DNA of 64,000 nucleotides from Bacteroidales bacterium (GTDB lineage Bacteria; Bacteroidota; Bacteroidia; Bacteroidales; UBA1556): NCBI GenBank assembly GCA_023146135.1, contig JAGLCR010000030.1, positions 1 to 64,000 of the forward strand, read 5' to 3'. Shown piece by piece: positions 43,382 to 54,349 of this stretch (position 1 is its first letter; each line of letters starts with the position of its first letter). The notes under the pieces were generated by a model. It saw only the letters and a program-made list of their open reading frames with translations, ran no database searches and was not told where the DNA came from. The position numbers and the translations under genes were made by a program.

Positions 43382-45910
43382 CTACCGCTGATACGTATTC
43401 CGGTTATACCTTTTTCGTATTCTATACCCACGAATCACGAGAATAAGTATTAACAAGCCAATAAGAAATGGTGCTAATACTTGAATCCAAGCAGCCAAAT
43501 TTATATCACGGTTAATCAATTTAGCATGCTCCTCATCGCTTAGCGGTTTCATTCCAAGCTTTTCGGCAGCCCCAGTTAAAACTGAAATTGGCATGCTTCC
43601 ATTAGGTATATCCTGATGACATGCCATGCAAGTACCCACACGTTCCATCTTATCGCGAGTTGTTTTTGGCAAAGGGTTGGATGCTGGCCAATGATGCCCT
43701 ACGGTCTGAATTTGTTTATCATCACGTGTTACAATTTGTGATAAGTCAAAGGGGAAATCATCAATCATTTGAAACTGTGTTTGCACCTGATTAGCAATCA
43801 ACTCACCTGTTGCAGTCCGCATTCCCACAAAACCATCTTTCTCATAGCCCTTCATATATTTCCCATCATCCTCACCATAACCCAAAGCTTTGGGGTCGGT
43901 ATGACAAGAGGCGCAAGTGCGTGGCTTTGCACTAGTAGTATGTGGGTTTACTGGTGACATATCAATCCCACGCTGTCCTTCTTCGCCTCCGTTTTCCATT
44001 CCTGGTTCCGTACGCCATATTTTACTTGAAACCAATTCTTTTCCATCCTCACCAATCACCGTAGTTATTTGCTGACAACCTGGAATCAAAGGTGTGATAC
44101 GGCCTTCTCCATTTACACCTAAAATTGGATTTTCCCAACGAAGATAGCTTCTACCCTCAGTTACTTTTCCCTTTTGGCGTATGCAGTCCCCATTCTTTGT
44201 TCGATAAGTCTCCCCCAAACTATCGTGAGCACTACCCGTTTTTATCCAATCTTTAGAAGTAAACCCTTGTGAGTAATCTACTTTCACATGGCAGCCATAA
44301 CATTGTGGCGCCCAAGTGCTATGACAAGTATAACACTCCATATTATCAATATGACCTTTGATATTAACCATGGCGGTTTTGGCCTCTTTGGGATTTTTCC
44401 ACGAGTCTTCCTCGGTTAATTCTTTTAGTGTTGGCGAATAAAAATCCAATCCACTAGCCGAATGTACAATGACTTTATTTCCCTCACGTACTACATTGCC
44501 CAATGGATTTCCTCTGGCTGTTATCAAATATCCGTCTTTAGGGTCGTAAACTGTTCCATATTTCTTTGTCACCCTCAAAGGTTCCTTGGTCGTTCCTCGA
44601 GCAATTTTAGGAGTCGGTATTTCAAATTCATCTTGATAGCCCAAGGGCAATTCCCAAGGAAATTTATCTGGAATCCCATGACAATCGGCGCATTCAATTT
44701 CCACCTCAGCCAAAGTAGTTCCTGCAAGATTTCCATTTCCATGTACCGAAGTGGTGGAGTGACAGTCTTGACAAAGCAATCCTCCCAATGGATTTCCATC
44801 CCTACTTTGGGTATTATGATGCACGTCATCTTGAATAAAATTATAATACTTACCATGCAGCTTGGGCTGAGGCTTACCATCTTTACCAAAAGGAGTATTA
44901 TAAGGCGATTCCATAATTCCCAAATAAGAAACTCCAATACGTTTGCCACGATTATGACAGCTTGTACAAGTTTCGGCAGGAATACCCGAATAAGTCTTTC
45001 CATGCACTGTCACCTTAGTTTTTCGGGATGACTGAATGGAATGTACTAGCATTCTTCCTCGCTTACTTTTATCCAATGCCTTATCACCGCCTTCGTAAAG
45101 CCCCTCATCACTGTAGGGCACATGACAAGATGCACAACCCAATCCACGATAATCGCCACGTCGCTGTGCGCCCTTCACACCGGTATGGCATCGCTGACAT
45201 TCGCCACGAATATAAGTCAAAGCAGCTTGTTCAGGATGCGCTTGTAATGAATCGAAATTCACCTCAGGCAATTGCACCATACTATCAGGATAATTATTGG
45301 GGAAATGCTCTTTTAATTTGAGCATATACTCTTTATAGGCATTTGTTCCAAAAATAGGAGTAGGACCATCGGGGTCATTTACATCATAATTGGCAAAAGT
45401 AGCATCGTAGCCTGTTTGAGCTTTCCAGCCCCAAAGTGTTCCTTGGATTTTTCCTGCCTCAGTCATCATCAAATTTCGCTCAGTAGCATACACATAATCA
45501 GAATGACATTGCCCACAAGTTTTGTCAATCACCCAAGGTGATGCTGGATAACGAATCATATCTTTATGCGCCTCTTCTAGTTTATGCGTCTTGGGATTCC
45601 CTGCATGACAAACCACGCAGCCATTGGGGTCGCCAACTTCCACTCCTTTGGAGTAAATCTCTTGCATCATTTGCGAATCATGCTCTCGAATAGGCTCAAT
45701 TCCTTCGTGACAACCCGATGAAAGACAAGCTCCATTTGGCTCAGGATAATCATCTGCTGAGTTTAACACCTCTATTTTCTCATCCGTAGATACTATTTTC
45801 TGTGTTTTTGAACCAACTGCTTCAGAATTATTTAAGGAGCTGAATACGAGCCCAGAGTATCCTGCAATAAGTATCAAAATAATGGTACGTAGCAAATGCT
45901 TTGATTTCAT
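43382..45910 (-). CDS. Membrane-anchored multihaem cytochrome c (12 haem-binding motifs)
   Basis: 842 residues. Signal peptide LLRTIILILIAGYSGLVF. I count eleven CxxCH motifs (CVVCH, CGQCH, CQRCH, CASCH, CTSCH, CQDCH, CADCH, CYTCH, CYGCH, CASCH, CMACH) and one CX4CH (CLSSGCH) at the start. A C-terminal helix (IQVLAPFLIGLLILILVI) and basic tail anchor it so that the haem part sits in the periplasm. Such proteins pass electrons between quinol pool and periplasmic reductases or acceptors; the partner is not in the window. Its closest named family is unclear to me. Confidence 0.88.
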   Translation of the reverse strand: MKSKHLLRTIILILIAGYSGLVFSSLNNSEAVGSKTQKIVSTDEKIEVLNSADDYPEPNGACLSSGCHEGIEPIREHDSQMMQEIYSKGVEVGDPNGCVVCHAGNPKTHKLEEAHKDMIRYPASPWVIDKTCGQCHSDYVYATERNLMMTEAGKIQGTLWGWKAQTGYDATFANYDVNDPDGPTPIFGTNAYKEYMLKLKEHFPNNYPDSMVQLPEVNFDSLQAHPEQAALTYIRGECQRCHTGVKGAQRRGDYRGLGCASCHVPYSDEGLYEGGDKALDKSKRGRMLVHSIQSSRKTKVTVHGKTYSGIPAETCTSCHNRGKRIGVSYLGIMESPYNTPFGKDGKPQPKLHGKYYNFIQDDVHHNTQSRDGNPLGGLLCQDCHSTTSVHGNGNLAGTTLAEVEIECADCHGIPDKFPWELPLGYQDEFEIPTPKIARGTTKEPLRVTKKYGTVYDPKDGYLITARGNPLGNVVREGNKVIVHSASGLDFYSPTLKELTEEDSWKNPKEAKTAMVNIKGHIDNMECYTCHSTWAPQCYGCHVKVDYSQGFTSKDWIKTGSAHDSLGETYRTKNGDCIRQKGKVTEGRSYLRWENPILGVNGEGRITPLIPGCQQITTVIGEDGKELVSSKIWRTEPGMENGGEEGQRGIDMSPVNPHTTSAKPRTCASCHTDPKALGYGEDDGKYMKGYEKDGFVGMRTATGELIANQVQTQFQMIDDFPFDLSQIVTRDDKQIQTVGHHWPASNPLPKTTRDKMERVGTCMACHQDIPNGSMPISVLTGAAEKLGMKPLSDEEHAKLINRDINLAAWIQVLAPFLIGLLILILVIRGYRIRKRYNRNTYQR

Positions 45911-46128
45911 AAATGTTGGATTTATTATAGTTTCTATGCAAAATCAAAGTTAGGTAAGTTGAGCCAAAGAATGGATTTAAATTGTGTTTGTAAAACTTCA
46001 ATGAGAAAAGGAATTTCTACTACGAGCCACTTTTCTTCTCTGACCCTAAAAGGTGGAAAAATGATAATACAAAAAAACCCTCCAAGAGTATGGAACTCGA
46101 GGAGGGTTTAGCATATATTTTGGATTAA
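45911..46128. other. Intergenic region between two leftward genes
   Basis: About 220 bp. Holds the terminator hairpin at 46071-46109 of the gene pair to the right. No small ORF seen. Confidence 0.6.
46071..46109 (-). terminator. Terminator of the second carboxyltransferase operon
   Basis: AAACCCTCC / GGAGGGTTT (46075-46083 and 46101-46109); leftwards it is followed by seven T. Confidence 0.88.
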
Positions 46129-46449
46129 TTATTTCAATTCCACTAAAAGGTGGTTTTTAGAAACAGTCTCTCCTTCTTTAACATAAATTTTCTTAATCTC
46201 ACCATCAAAAGGCGCTTTAATGATATTCTTCATCTTCATTGCTTCAAGATACATGATAATATCACCTTCTTTCACCTGTTCTCCATCCTTAAATGCTATA
46301 TCTAGGATAGTTCCAGGAATAAAAGCATGCAGATTTCGAGCATCAGGAACCGTATAAGGTTTACGATTCTTTTGCATCTTATTAATTGTGGTGCGATAAA
46401 CCGTATCCCCCACTTGAAAACTCTCGTATTTATTTCGTTTTGTTGCCAT
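46129..46449 (-). CDS. Biotin carrier protein, short form
   Basis: 106 residues. A basic N-terminus (MATKRNKYESFQVGDTVYRTTI) precedes a biotinyl domain beginning HAFIPGTILDIAFKDGEQVKEGDIIMYLEAMKMKNIIKAP, with the target lysine in EAMKMKN. The stretch between positions 30 and 60 is short, so this is a compact carrier. It follows the carboxyltransferase gene by 45 bp. It is a second carrier besides the one at 34360. Confidence 0.88.
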   Translation of the reverse strand: MATKRNKYESFQVGDTVYRTTINKMQKNRKPYTVPDARNLHAFIPGTILDIAFKDGEQVKEGDIIMYLEAMKMKNIIKAPFDGEIKKIYVKEGETVSKNHLLVELK

Positions 46450-46494
46450 TCTAATTTTGTTTTAGATTAATAATAACATAAAAAACCAAATGGT

Positions 46495-48039
46495 TTAGAA
46501 TGGAGGAATACCATGCTTTTTGTCTGGCATAATTACCGATTTACTCTTCGAAATATCCAATGCATGAAGCAAGTAACGACGTGTTTCTTTAGGCTCAATT
46601 ACTGCATCTATATACCCATAGGCAGCTGCAACATAAGGATTAGCAAACTTTGCCTTATACTCTTCCACTTTTTCGGCACGTACTTTATCAGGATCATCAG
46701 CTTGAGCAATCTCCTTGCGGAAAATAATATTAGCAGCACCCGTTGGTCCCATCACTGCAATTTCGGCCGTAGGCCATGCAAAAACGAAATCAGCTTTAAG
46801 GTGGCTAGAGCACATTGCAATATAACCTCCACCATATGCTTTACGAGTAATCAGCGTGATTTTTGGCACAGAAGCTTCCGAATAAGCATACAACAATTTT
46901 GCTCCATGACGAATCACACCACTATGCTCTTGATCCACTCCAGGAAGATAACCCGGAAGGTCAACCATAGTCAATAGCGGAATATTAAATGCATCACAAT
47001 AACGGATAAATCGAGCAGCTTTGTCGGAAGAATCCACATCAAGCACTCCTGCCAAAACTAGTGGCTGGTTTGCTACAACACCTATTGTTTCTCCATTCAA
47101 GCGCATAAAACCGATTGTGATATTACCAGCCCACAACTCCTGTATTTCAAAGAATTCTGAATCATCAGACAAGGAACGAATGATATCGCGAACATCATAA
47201 GGCTCTGTAGCCTCAGAAGGGAATACTTTACTAATTTTATACTTTGATTTAGGCGGCTTGGTGGGAAAAGGCTCTGCTACCTTCTTATTATTCCATGGAA
47301 CATAAGAAAACAACTCTTTAATCTGTCCAAAACATTCCAATTCATTTTCGGCCCAAAAATGTGCGTTACCAGTGGTTTCGGCATGTACTTTGGCGCCCCC
47401 AAGAGCTTCCATAGTTATTTCTTCACCCAATACCGATTTAATAACTTCAGGTCCTGTGATAAACATCTTGGAAATGCCTTCAACCACAAACACAAAGTCG
47501 GTAAGTGCAGGGGAATAAACTGCCCCCCCAGCACAAGGGCCAAGAATTACTGATATTTGAGGAATTACCCCTGAAGCCATGGTGTTTCGATAAAAAATCT
47601 CACCATAACCAGCCAAGGAATTTACTCCCTCTTGAATTCGTGCCCCTCCCGAATCATTAATTCCAATAATAGGCACTTTTAGTTTCATGGCATGGTCCAT
47701 TATTTTGGTAATCTTGCGCGCATGCATGTATCCTAAGGATCCTCCAGCAACTGTAAAATCCTGAGCATATATACATATCGGATAACCATTTATGGTACCT
47801 GTACCTGTCACAACACCATCTCCAGCAAGATACTTCTTGTCCATATCAAAATCTTTCGCAGCATGCTCTACAAATAGATCATACTCATAAAAAGATTTAT
47901 CATCAAGTAGCTCAATAATTCGCTCACGGGCAGTCATTTTACCCATTGATACTTGCTTGTCGATGGCCTTCTGACCTCCACCTTGTACGGCTTCACGCAT
48001 ACGTTTGCGGAGTTCACTAGTTTTTGTTCTTAAAGACAT
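46495..48039 (-). CDS. mmdA: Carboxyltransferase subunit, methylmalonyl-CoA decarboxylase/propionyl-CoA carboxylase type
   Basis: 514 residues and clearly a paralogue of the protein at 32806: [114 protein letters not shown]. Here the biotin carboxylase gene is missing; only a biotin carrier follows. It may share the AccC encoded at 34910, or work in a transcarboxylase or methylmalonyl-CoA decarboxylase complex; a membrane beta subunit is not seen nearby. Confidence 0.9.
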   Translation of the reverse strand: MSLRTKTSELRKRMREAVQGGGQKAIDKQVSMGKMTARERIIELLDDKSFYEYDLFVEHAAKDFDMDKKYLAGDGVVTGTGTINGYPICIYAQDFTVAGGSLGYMHARKITKIMDHAMKLKVPIIGINDSGGARIQEGVNSLAGYGEIFYRNTMASGVIPQISVILGPCAGGAVYSPALTDFVFVVEGISKMFITGPEVIKSVLGEEITMEALGGAKVHAETTGNAHFWAENELECFGQIKELFSYVPWNNKKVAEPFPTKPPKSKYKISKVFPSEATEPYDVRDIIRSLSDDSEFFEIQELWAGNITIGFMRLNGETIGVVANQPLVLAGVLDVDSSDKAARFIRYCDAFNIPLLTMVDLPGYLPGVDQEHSGVIRHGAKLLYAYSEASVPKITLITRKAYGGGYIAMCSSHLKADFVFAWPTAEIAVMGPTGAANIIFRKEIAQADDPDKVRAEKVEEYKAKFANPYVAAAYGYIDAVIEPKETRRYLLHALDISKSKSVIMPDKKHGIPPF

Positions 48040-48451
48040 ATACTAATTATTTGGTTAGTTCACTTTCTAGCAGACAAGCACTATGGATATTAACACATTA
48101 CCCTTTAGCTACTTAGTCTATCTTGATACAGTTTGTTTCTTCTGAATATCAAATGCAAATGTATTGCATATTTTATTTAGAGCTACCAAAAGTATGAAAA
48201 TGATTTTATATAAACAGAATAAATCTCATATTATAATTTAGCCAAAGTCTCTAATTTTTTATAAATCAGTACAATTAGACCACTTTGTTTATTTTTAACA
48301 ATATAATTACTTTTTGAACATTTTGCTATTTCTCAATACCGCTTTATTTTTCAATAAATACAAGCATTACCATAAGTATAATCTGTTTTTCACACTAAAG
48401 CTCTATTCCAAATAATATGATAACTTTGCACTTCTTATCATTTATAGAATT
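48040..48451. other. Divergent intergenic region
   Basis: About 410 bp, very AT-rich, with no gene seen. TAACTTTG at 48421-48428 is the promoter -7 box for the RND gene (23 bp before its ATG). Confidence 0.55.
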
Positions 48452-50878
48452 ATGTGGAAATACATTATTAGATTAATCTTACGACAACGCATAGGCGTAC
48501 TTATCACACTAGGTATTCTTACTGCCTTTATGGCTTGGCAGGCCACTCAAATTAAGATGTCGTACGAGATGGCTTTAATGCTACCCGATTCGGATTCGAC
48601 TGTAATTAAATATAATCGATTTAAAGATCTTTTTGGGCAAGATGGAAGTGTTTTATATTTGGGAGTTCAAGATCCAAAAATAAACGAGCTCAAGCATTTC
48701 AATGACTGGTATGACCTGACACATAATCTACGAGCGGTTGATGGTGTAGAAGAAACGCTCTCGATGGCCAAGACTTTTTTAATGGTAAAAGATGACAGTT
48801 TGAAAAAATTCAAACTTAAACCCATATTCGACCATAAGCCACAGTCGCAGGAAGAGCTCGATTCATTATTGGCAAAAGTATATGCTCAACCGTTTTATGA
48901 CGGACTGCTATTTAACAAAAAAAATCATTCTACACTTCTAGCAGTAACGCTTGACAAACACAAGATTAACTCAAAGAATAGATTTGAACTATTGGATGAT
49001 ATTATAGCTCAAGTAGAGCAATACGTTGACAAAACAGGTATCCAGGTTCATTATTCTGGGCTTCCCTATATTCGAACCGTTTCATCGAAAATGATTAAAG
49101 AAGAGCTTTTGATGTTTACATTGCTCACCTTGCTTATCGCATCACTCATGCTTTATTTCTTCTTTCGTTCGTTTAAGGCTGTGTTCTACCCCATGCTTAT
49201 TGTTATTATTTCAGTGATTTGGACCATGGGTTTTCTAAATTTATTTGGATATCAAATTACTATCTTAACAGGAATCTTGCCCCCACTTATTATTGTATTG
49301 GCAGTGGAAAACAATATCTTTTTACTCAATAAATATCATAGTGAGTATAAACACCACCGTAATAAAATTAAGGCCTTATCACGTATGATTCAGCGTGTTG
49401 GTAGCGCCATGCTTCTAACAAACTTAACCACTGCAGTGGGTTTTGCAGCATTTATTATTACTCGAAACGAATTACTTACAGAATTTGGGGTGGTAGCATC
49501 ATTGTCAATAATGATGGTGTTCGTTCTATCTCTATTCCTAATTCCTGTTTTCTTTAGTTTCGTTTCAGCACCCAAAGAAAGACACATTAAACATCTTGAT
49601 CGCAAAGGGTTAAACAGATTAGTGGAGGGAATTATTCAATTAGTAAGTACTAAAAGAACAGTAATATATATTATATCTATTGCTATTATCGCTTTTGGAT
49701 TATTTGGCATGAGCTTGATGAAAACCACGGGTAATGTGGTTGACGACATTCCCCAAGATCACCCAATGTACACCGACATGCTATATTTCGAGGAGCAGTT
49801 TAATGGTATACTACCTTTCGAAATAATGATTGACACAAAAAAGCCTAAAGGTGTTATGAAAATGGCTACTTTGAAACGCATTTCGCGCTTGCAAGATACG
49901 CTGGCAAAATATCCAAGTCTTTCGAAATCTATTTCTGTAGCCGATGTTGTAAAAGTTATTAAACAGTCGTATTATAATGGCGATCCTAAGAAATACAGCC
50001 TTCCCAATAGTCACGAACAAGCATTTATTCTAAAGTACCTACCGAAGGATATGAGCTCATCGAAAGGCAAACGAAATATTCTAAACTCATTTGTGGATAC
50101 TAATATGCAAATCACGCGCATATCGGTACAAATGGCTAATTTAAGTTCGCCAGAAATAAGTGCTCTGAGGGCAGAATTACGTCCAAAAATTGATTCTATT
50201 TTTAAGCCAAGCAGATATGATGTAACCCTTACAGGTACCTCAGTAGTATTTCTTGAAGGCACAACCTATTTGACCAACAATTTAATTTATAGTTTAATAT
50301 TGGCAATTGTTGTCATTGGATTTATTATGGCCTTGCTATTTAATTCGTTTAAAATGGTGTCCATAGCCCTAATACCCAACCTTATTCCCCAGCTAATGAC
50401 TGTGGCTCTAATGGGCTATTTTGGAATTCCGCTAAAACCATCTACTATATTGATATTCAGTATTGCCCTAGGTATTTCAGTGGACAATACCATCCATTAT
50501 CTTTCTCGATATCGAATGGAATTAAAGCTCAATGATTTTAATATTAAAATATCTGTTATCAACGCCTTGCGCGAGACTGCAAATTCCATGATATACTCAT
50601 CAATAGTATTGTTTCTTGGTTTTTCAGTATTTATGTTATCCTCATTTGGTGGTACGCAATCCTTAGGAAAACTCATTTCTTTTACCCTATTAGCCGCTAT
50701 GCTATCCAACTTAGTTTTATTACCTTCTTTATTGCTTACTTTAGATAAACGATTAACTACAAAGGCTTTCAAGGAGCCATTCTTAGAAATATTTGATGAA
50801 GAGGATGATATTGAGTTAGACTATTTAGAAATAGAGACTGATTCGGAAGAAGAAATTCGAAAGATAAAAGAACAGTAA
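48452..50878 (+). CDS. RND/MMPL-family transporter
   Basis: 808 residues with 12 predicted helices in two homologous halves: the first half starts with [22 protein letters not shown] and holds [22 protein letters not shown], the second holds [24 protein letters not shown]; both are the GD/VDN-x-hydrophobic signatures of TM4/TM10 in MMPL/hydrophobe exporters. Large loops of about 170 residues follow TM1 and TM7. Members export lipids or hopanoids. It ends with an acidic tail. rfbA starts 19 bp later, so both probably share a transcript. Confidence 0.9.
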   Translation: MWKYIIRLILRQRIGVLITLGILTAFMAWQATQIKMSYEMALMLPDSDSTVIKYNRFKDLFGQDGSVLYLGVQDPKINELKHFNDWYDLTHNLRAVDGVEETLSMAKTFLMVKDDSLKKFKLKPIFDHKPQSQEELDSLLAKVYAQPFYDGLLFNKKNHSTLLAVTLDKHKINSKNRFELLDDIIAQVEQYVDKTGIQVHYSGLPYIRTVSSKMIKEELLMFTLLTLLIASLMLYFFFRSFKAVFYPMLIVIISVIWTMGFLNLFGYQITILTGILPPLIIVLAVENNIFLLNKYHSEYKHHRNKIKALSRMIQRVGSAMLLTNLTTAVGFAAFIITRNELLTEFGVVASLSIMMVFVLSLFLIPVFFSFVSAPKERHIKHLDRKGLNRLVEGIIQLVSTKRTVIYIISIAIIAFGLFGMSLMKTTGNVVDDIPQDHPMYTDMLYFEEQFNGILPFEIMIDTKKPKGVMKMATLKRISRLQDTLAKYPSLSKSISVADVVKVIKQSYYNGDPKKYSLPNSHEQAFILKYLPKDMSSSKGKRNILNSFVDTNMQITRISVQMANLSSPEISALRAELRPKIDSIFKPSRYDVTLTGTSVVFLEGTTYLTNNLIYSLILAIVVIGFIMALLFNSFKMVSIALIPNLIPQLMTVALMGYFGIPLKPSTILIFSIALGISVDNTIHYLSRYRMELKLNDFNIKISVINALRETANSMIYSSIVLFLGFSVFMLSSFGGTQSLGKLISFTLLAAMLSNLVLLPSLLLTLDKRLTTKAFKEPFLEIFDEEDDIELDYLEIETDSEEEIRKIKEQ

Positions 50879-50897
50879 TTTCATAAAAATACTAATA

Positions 50898-51758
50898 ATG
50901 AAAGGAATTATTTTGGCTGGCGGATCCGGAACTCGCCTACGACCATTAACACTATCCATGTCGAAGCAATTGATGCCGATATATGATAAACCCATGATTT
51001 ACTACCCTCTGTCAACATTAATGACGGCAGGTATTCGAGAAATATTAATCATTTCTACTCCCTATGATTTACCCGGATTCAAAAAACTTTTGGGCGATGG
51101 TTCTCAATTGGGTTGTGAATTTCACTATGTAGAGCAAAAAATCCCAAACGGACTAGCGCAAGCATTTGTTTTAGGTGAAGAATTTATCGGAAATGATAAG
51201 GTTGCTCTTATTTTGGGTGACAATATTTTTTATGGTGCCAACATGAGCCGACTGTTGCAAAAAAATAATGATCCAGATGGTGGAGTTGTTTTTGCCTATC
51301 ATGTAACCGATCCCGAACGATATGGAGTGGTGACATTTGATGAGAATATGAAAGCAATTAGCATCGAAGAAAAACCTGAGTTTCCAAGTTCTAATTATGC
51401 AGTTCCCGGCTTATATTTCTACGATAATTCAGTAGTTGAAGTAGCCAAAAACCTCAAACCAAGTAGTCGTGGCGAATACGAAATAACAGATGTAAATAAA
51501 CATTACTTAAAAAACAGAAAGCTAAAGGTGGGTATTCTTGATCGAGGTACTGCATGGCTCGATACAGGCACCTTCGCTTCACTTCTTCAGGCAGGACAGT
51601 TTGTTCAAGTATTAGAAGAGCGTCAAGGCTTAAAAGTTGGATGTATTGAAGAAATCGCCTATACAATGGGATGGATTAATGAGAATAAACTTCGCATGCT
51701 TGCTGAACCACTTGTTCACAGTGGGTATGGCGATTATTTACTTAGTTTGATTGACTAA
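50898..51758 (+). CDS. rfbA: Glucose-1-phosphate thymidylyltransferase
   Basis: 286 residues, usual length. It makes dTDP-glucose from glucose-1-phosphate and dTTP, the first step of dTDP-rhamnose and related sugars for surface polysaccharides. [18 protein letters not shown] binds the nucleotide, followed by [31 protein letters not shown] and [22 protein letters not shown]. rfbB, rfbC and rfbD are not adjacent. It follows the RND gene by 19 bp; a terminator lies at 51776. Confidence 0.96.
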   Translation: MKGIILAGGSGTRLRPLTLSMSKQLMPIYDKPMIYYPLSTLMTAGIREILIISTPYDLPGFKKLLGDGSQLGCEFHYVEQKIPNGLAQAFVLGEEFIGNDKVALILGDNIFYGANMSRLLQKNNDPDGGVVFAYHVTDPERYGVVTFDENMKAISIEEKPEFPSSNYAVPGLYFYDNSVVEVAKNLKPSSRGEYEITDVNKHYLKNRKLKVGILDRGTAWLDTGTFASLLQAGQFVQVLEERQGLKVGCIEEIAYTMGWINENKLRMLAEPLVHSGYGDYLLSLID

Positions 51759-51775
51759 AAATCATATACTTTAAG

Positions 51776-51815
51776 AGCCGCAAATTCATGATAAAATAAT
51801 GCATTTGCGGCTTTT
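51776..51815 (+). terminator. Terminator after rfbA
   Basis: AGCCGCAAAT / ATTTGCGGCT (51776-51785 and 51803-51812), followed by TTT. Confidence 0.88.
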
Positions 51816-51899
51816 CTATAATAAGCATTTTACCCCCTTCTTTTATTTCAAGAATAATGAAAGATTTTTACTTTTACTTAAATTACAAAGTATAAACCT

Positions 51900-54281
51900 A
51901 TGTTAAAAAAAATATTTCTCGCGCTCTTAAGCCTAATAATTATTGTTAGTATTAGTCTTTTTATTTTCCTGAAATCTCAATCACCAAAATACTCAGGCGA
52001 ATTACAAATTCCTAATAGTGTAAAAGATTCCGTTGAGGTAATTTACGACAATTATGGAATTCCTCATATATCAGCACAATCAGAACCTGATGCATTCTTT
52101 GCACTGGGCTATGTACATGCTCAGGAGCGGTTGTTTCAGATGGATTTGATACGTCGATTAGCAAAGGGGGAGCTTGCAGAAATATTAGGACCCAAACTTA
52201 TCTCTACAGACAAGATGATGCGAACATTGAGCATCAAGCAAATGGCTGATCATAGTGCGCATATGTTTCGAAAAACAAAACCCGTTATGTATGAAGCTGC
52301 ACAAGCCTACCTCGATGGGCTAAACAGTTTTATTAACAAAGGAAATCTTCCCCTTGAGTTTACGATATTAGGTTATACTCCTTCTGAGTTTACTCTTGAA
52401 GATAGCTATTGTAATCTTGGATTTATGGCTTTGGGCTTTACGATGACCATGAAAGAAGAACCCTTGATGGAGCATATTTACCAACAACTTGGTGATGAAT
52501 ACCTAATAGATTTAGGCGTGGACTCTTCCTCCAACTATGATGATTTTTCCAACAAATCGATTCAAGATGAAAGTTTGCTTGCCATAATGCGAGAGTTGGA
52601 GAAAGCAGAGCAAAATATCCCCTTGCCTTTGTGGGAAGGTTCCAATAGCTGGGCAATTGCGGGTAGCCGATCAAAATCAGGCAAGTCATTGCTTGGCAAT
52701 GATACACATATAAAATACGGACAGCCTTCGGTATGGTACGAAGCACATATTGAATACCCTGAAGGGGGGATTTATGGTTATTTTTTGGCAGGAGTTCCAT
52801 TTCCTATTATGGGGCATAATGAGCATCTTGGTTGGGGATTAACTATTTTTCCAGTGGATAATATGGATTTATATTCAGAAACACAAAACCCTGAAAATGA
52901 AAATCAATATCTCGTTTTGGATAAATGGACCGATTATAAATTCCAAAAGGAAACAATAAAAGTAAAAGGACAAGATGATGTGATTTTTGATTTACGTATT
53001 ACGCGTCACGGGCCAGTTTTAAATGATGCTTATGAAGATATAGCTAAACAATCTAAAGAGCCAGTTAGTCTATGGTGGGTATTAAATAAGATTAATACCA
53101 AGGCGATGGAAGCTACATACAAAATGATGCATGCCAATGATATTACAGCATTTGAAAGAGCAATGCCTGATATCGATATTCTTGGCTTAAACGTAGTCTA
53201 TGCCGACCATGATGATAATATTGCTTGGTGGGCTTGCGCAAAAATTCCTAAGCGTCCACAAGGATTAAATCCAAAGCGGTATATCGATGGAGCAAGTGAT
53301 ACATTAAATCATATGGATTTTTACGACTTTAAAAACAACCCTCAGAGTATAAACCCACCTGAAGGGTATATTGTAACTGCCAATAATGCTCCTCCTGCTG
53401 TAAATGGAATTAATTACCCAGGATACTATGCGCCAGGTTATCGTGCACAACGTATTATTGATATTATAAAGACAGAGAAGGAATGGGATGTGGAAAGTAT
53501 GAAAATGATTCAGCTTGACAATCACTCTGATAGAGACCCTCAATTGGCAAAGCTTATTTATTCTGATTCAAAAATTGGAGAAAATGAAAAAGCCATGATG
53601 GAAGTATTGATTAATTGGGATGGTAATTATGATGTGAATAGCAAAGGTGCCATTATCTATAATCGACTTATATACTACGTATTAAAAGATGCCATGGAAG
53701 ATGAGTTGGGCAATGAAAATTTTAATAAACTAATCACTACCTATGTATTAAAAGCGGGTATAAAGGACCTATTGAACAATCCAAAATCCATATGGTGGAA
53801 TAATGTAAAAACTGATCAAGTTGAAAATAGAATTGATATTTTTTCACAGGCTATCGTTAAAACATGGAATTCCCTTAGTAAACAATTAAGTCCCGATATG
53901 GAAATATGGAAATGGGGTGATGTACATCAATTGGAATTTGTACATGCCATAGGACGAAAAAAGCCCATGGATAAGGTGTTTAATCTTGGACCTTTTCCTG
54001 TGGCAGGAGGGCTTGAAGTAGTTGATAAGGAGGGCTTTGTTTATGGCGACGATAAAATTTACAAAGTAGTTTCAGGACCAGCCATGCGACTACTAATGGA
54101 TTTCAGCAATCCCAATGCAGCTATTGGAGTTATTCCAACTGGGCAGTCGGGCAATTTTATGAGTCCGCACTATAGCGACCAAATGGAACTGTTTTTATCA
54201 GGGAAATATCGTAAGCAAATCAGCAACTTTGATGAACTACCTGCTGGAAATAAGTTTGTTTGGTTTATTCCTGGGAATTAG
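51900..54281 (+). CDS. Penicillin acylase-family Ntn-hydrolase
   Basis: 793 residues with an N-terminal hydrophobic segment (LALLSLIIIVSISLFIFL), so exported or anchored in the periplasm. DNYGIPHISAQSEPDAFFALGYVHAQERLFQMDLIRR is the conserved alpha-chain region. EGSNSWAIAGSRSKSGKSLLGNDTH (residues about 246-270) contains the catalytic N-terminal Ser of the beta chain, freed by cleavage at Gly|Ser. FYDFKNNP, YIVTANNAP and GKFLL-like later strands continue the fold. Substrates may be acyl-homoserine lactones, beta-lactams or peptides; sequence does not tell. Confidence 0.92.
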   Translation: MLKKIFLALLSLIIIVSISLFIFLKSQSPKYSGELQIPNSVKDSVEVIYDNYGIPHISAQSEPDAFFALGYVHAQERLFQMDLIRRLAKGELAEILGPKLISTDKMMRTLSIKQMADHSAHMFRKTKPVMYEAAQAYLDGLNSFINKGNLPLEFTILGYTPSEFTLEDSYCNLGFMALGFTMTMKEEPLMEHIYQQLGDEYLIDLGVDSSSNYDDFSNKSIQDESLLAIMRELEKAEQNIPLPLWEGSNSWAIAGSRSKSGKSLLGNDTHIKYGQPSVWYEAHIEYPEGGIYGYFLAGVPFPIMGHNEHLGWGLTIFPVDNMDLYSETQNPENENQYLVLDKWTDYKFQKETIKVKGQDDVIFDLRITRHGPVLNDAYEDIAKQSKEPVSLWWVLNKINTKAMEATYKMMHANDITAFERAMPDIDILGLNVVYADHDDNIAWWACAKIPKRPQGLNPKRYIDGASDTLNHMDFYDFKNNPQSINPPEGYIVTANNAPPAVNGINYPGYYAPGYRAQRIIDIIKTEKEWDVESMKMIQLDNHSDRDPQLAKLIYSDSKIGENEKAMMEVLINWDGNYDVNSKGAIIYNRLIYYVLKDAMEDELGNENFNKLITTYVLKAGIKDLLNNPKSIWWNNVKTDQVENRIDIFSQAIVKTWNSLSKQLSPDMEIWKWGDVHQLEFVHAIGRKKPMDKVFNLGPFPVAGGLEVVDKEGFVYGDDKIYKVVSGPAMRLLMDFSNPNAAIGVIPTGQSGNFMSPHYSDQMELFLSGKYRKQISNFDELPAGNKFVWFIPGN

Positions 54282-54349
54282 GTTTTAGACTTAAATATAT
54301 GCTGCCAATCGTAGGTCATTTTATTAACTTAAGGAATGATAAACTACCT

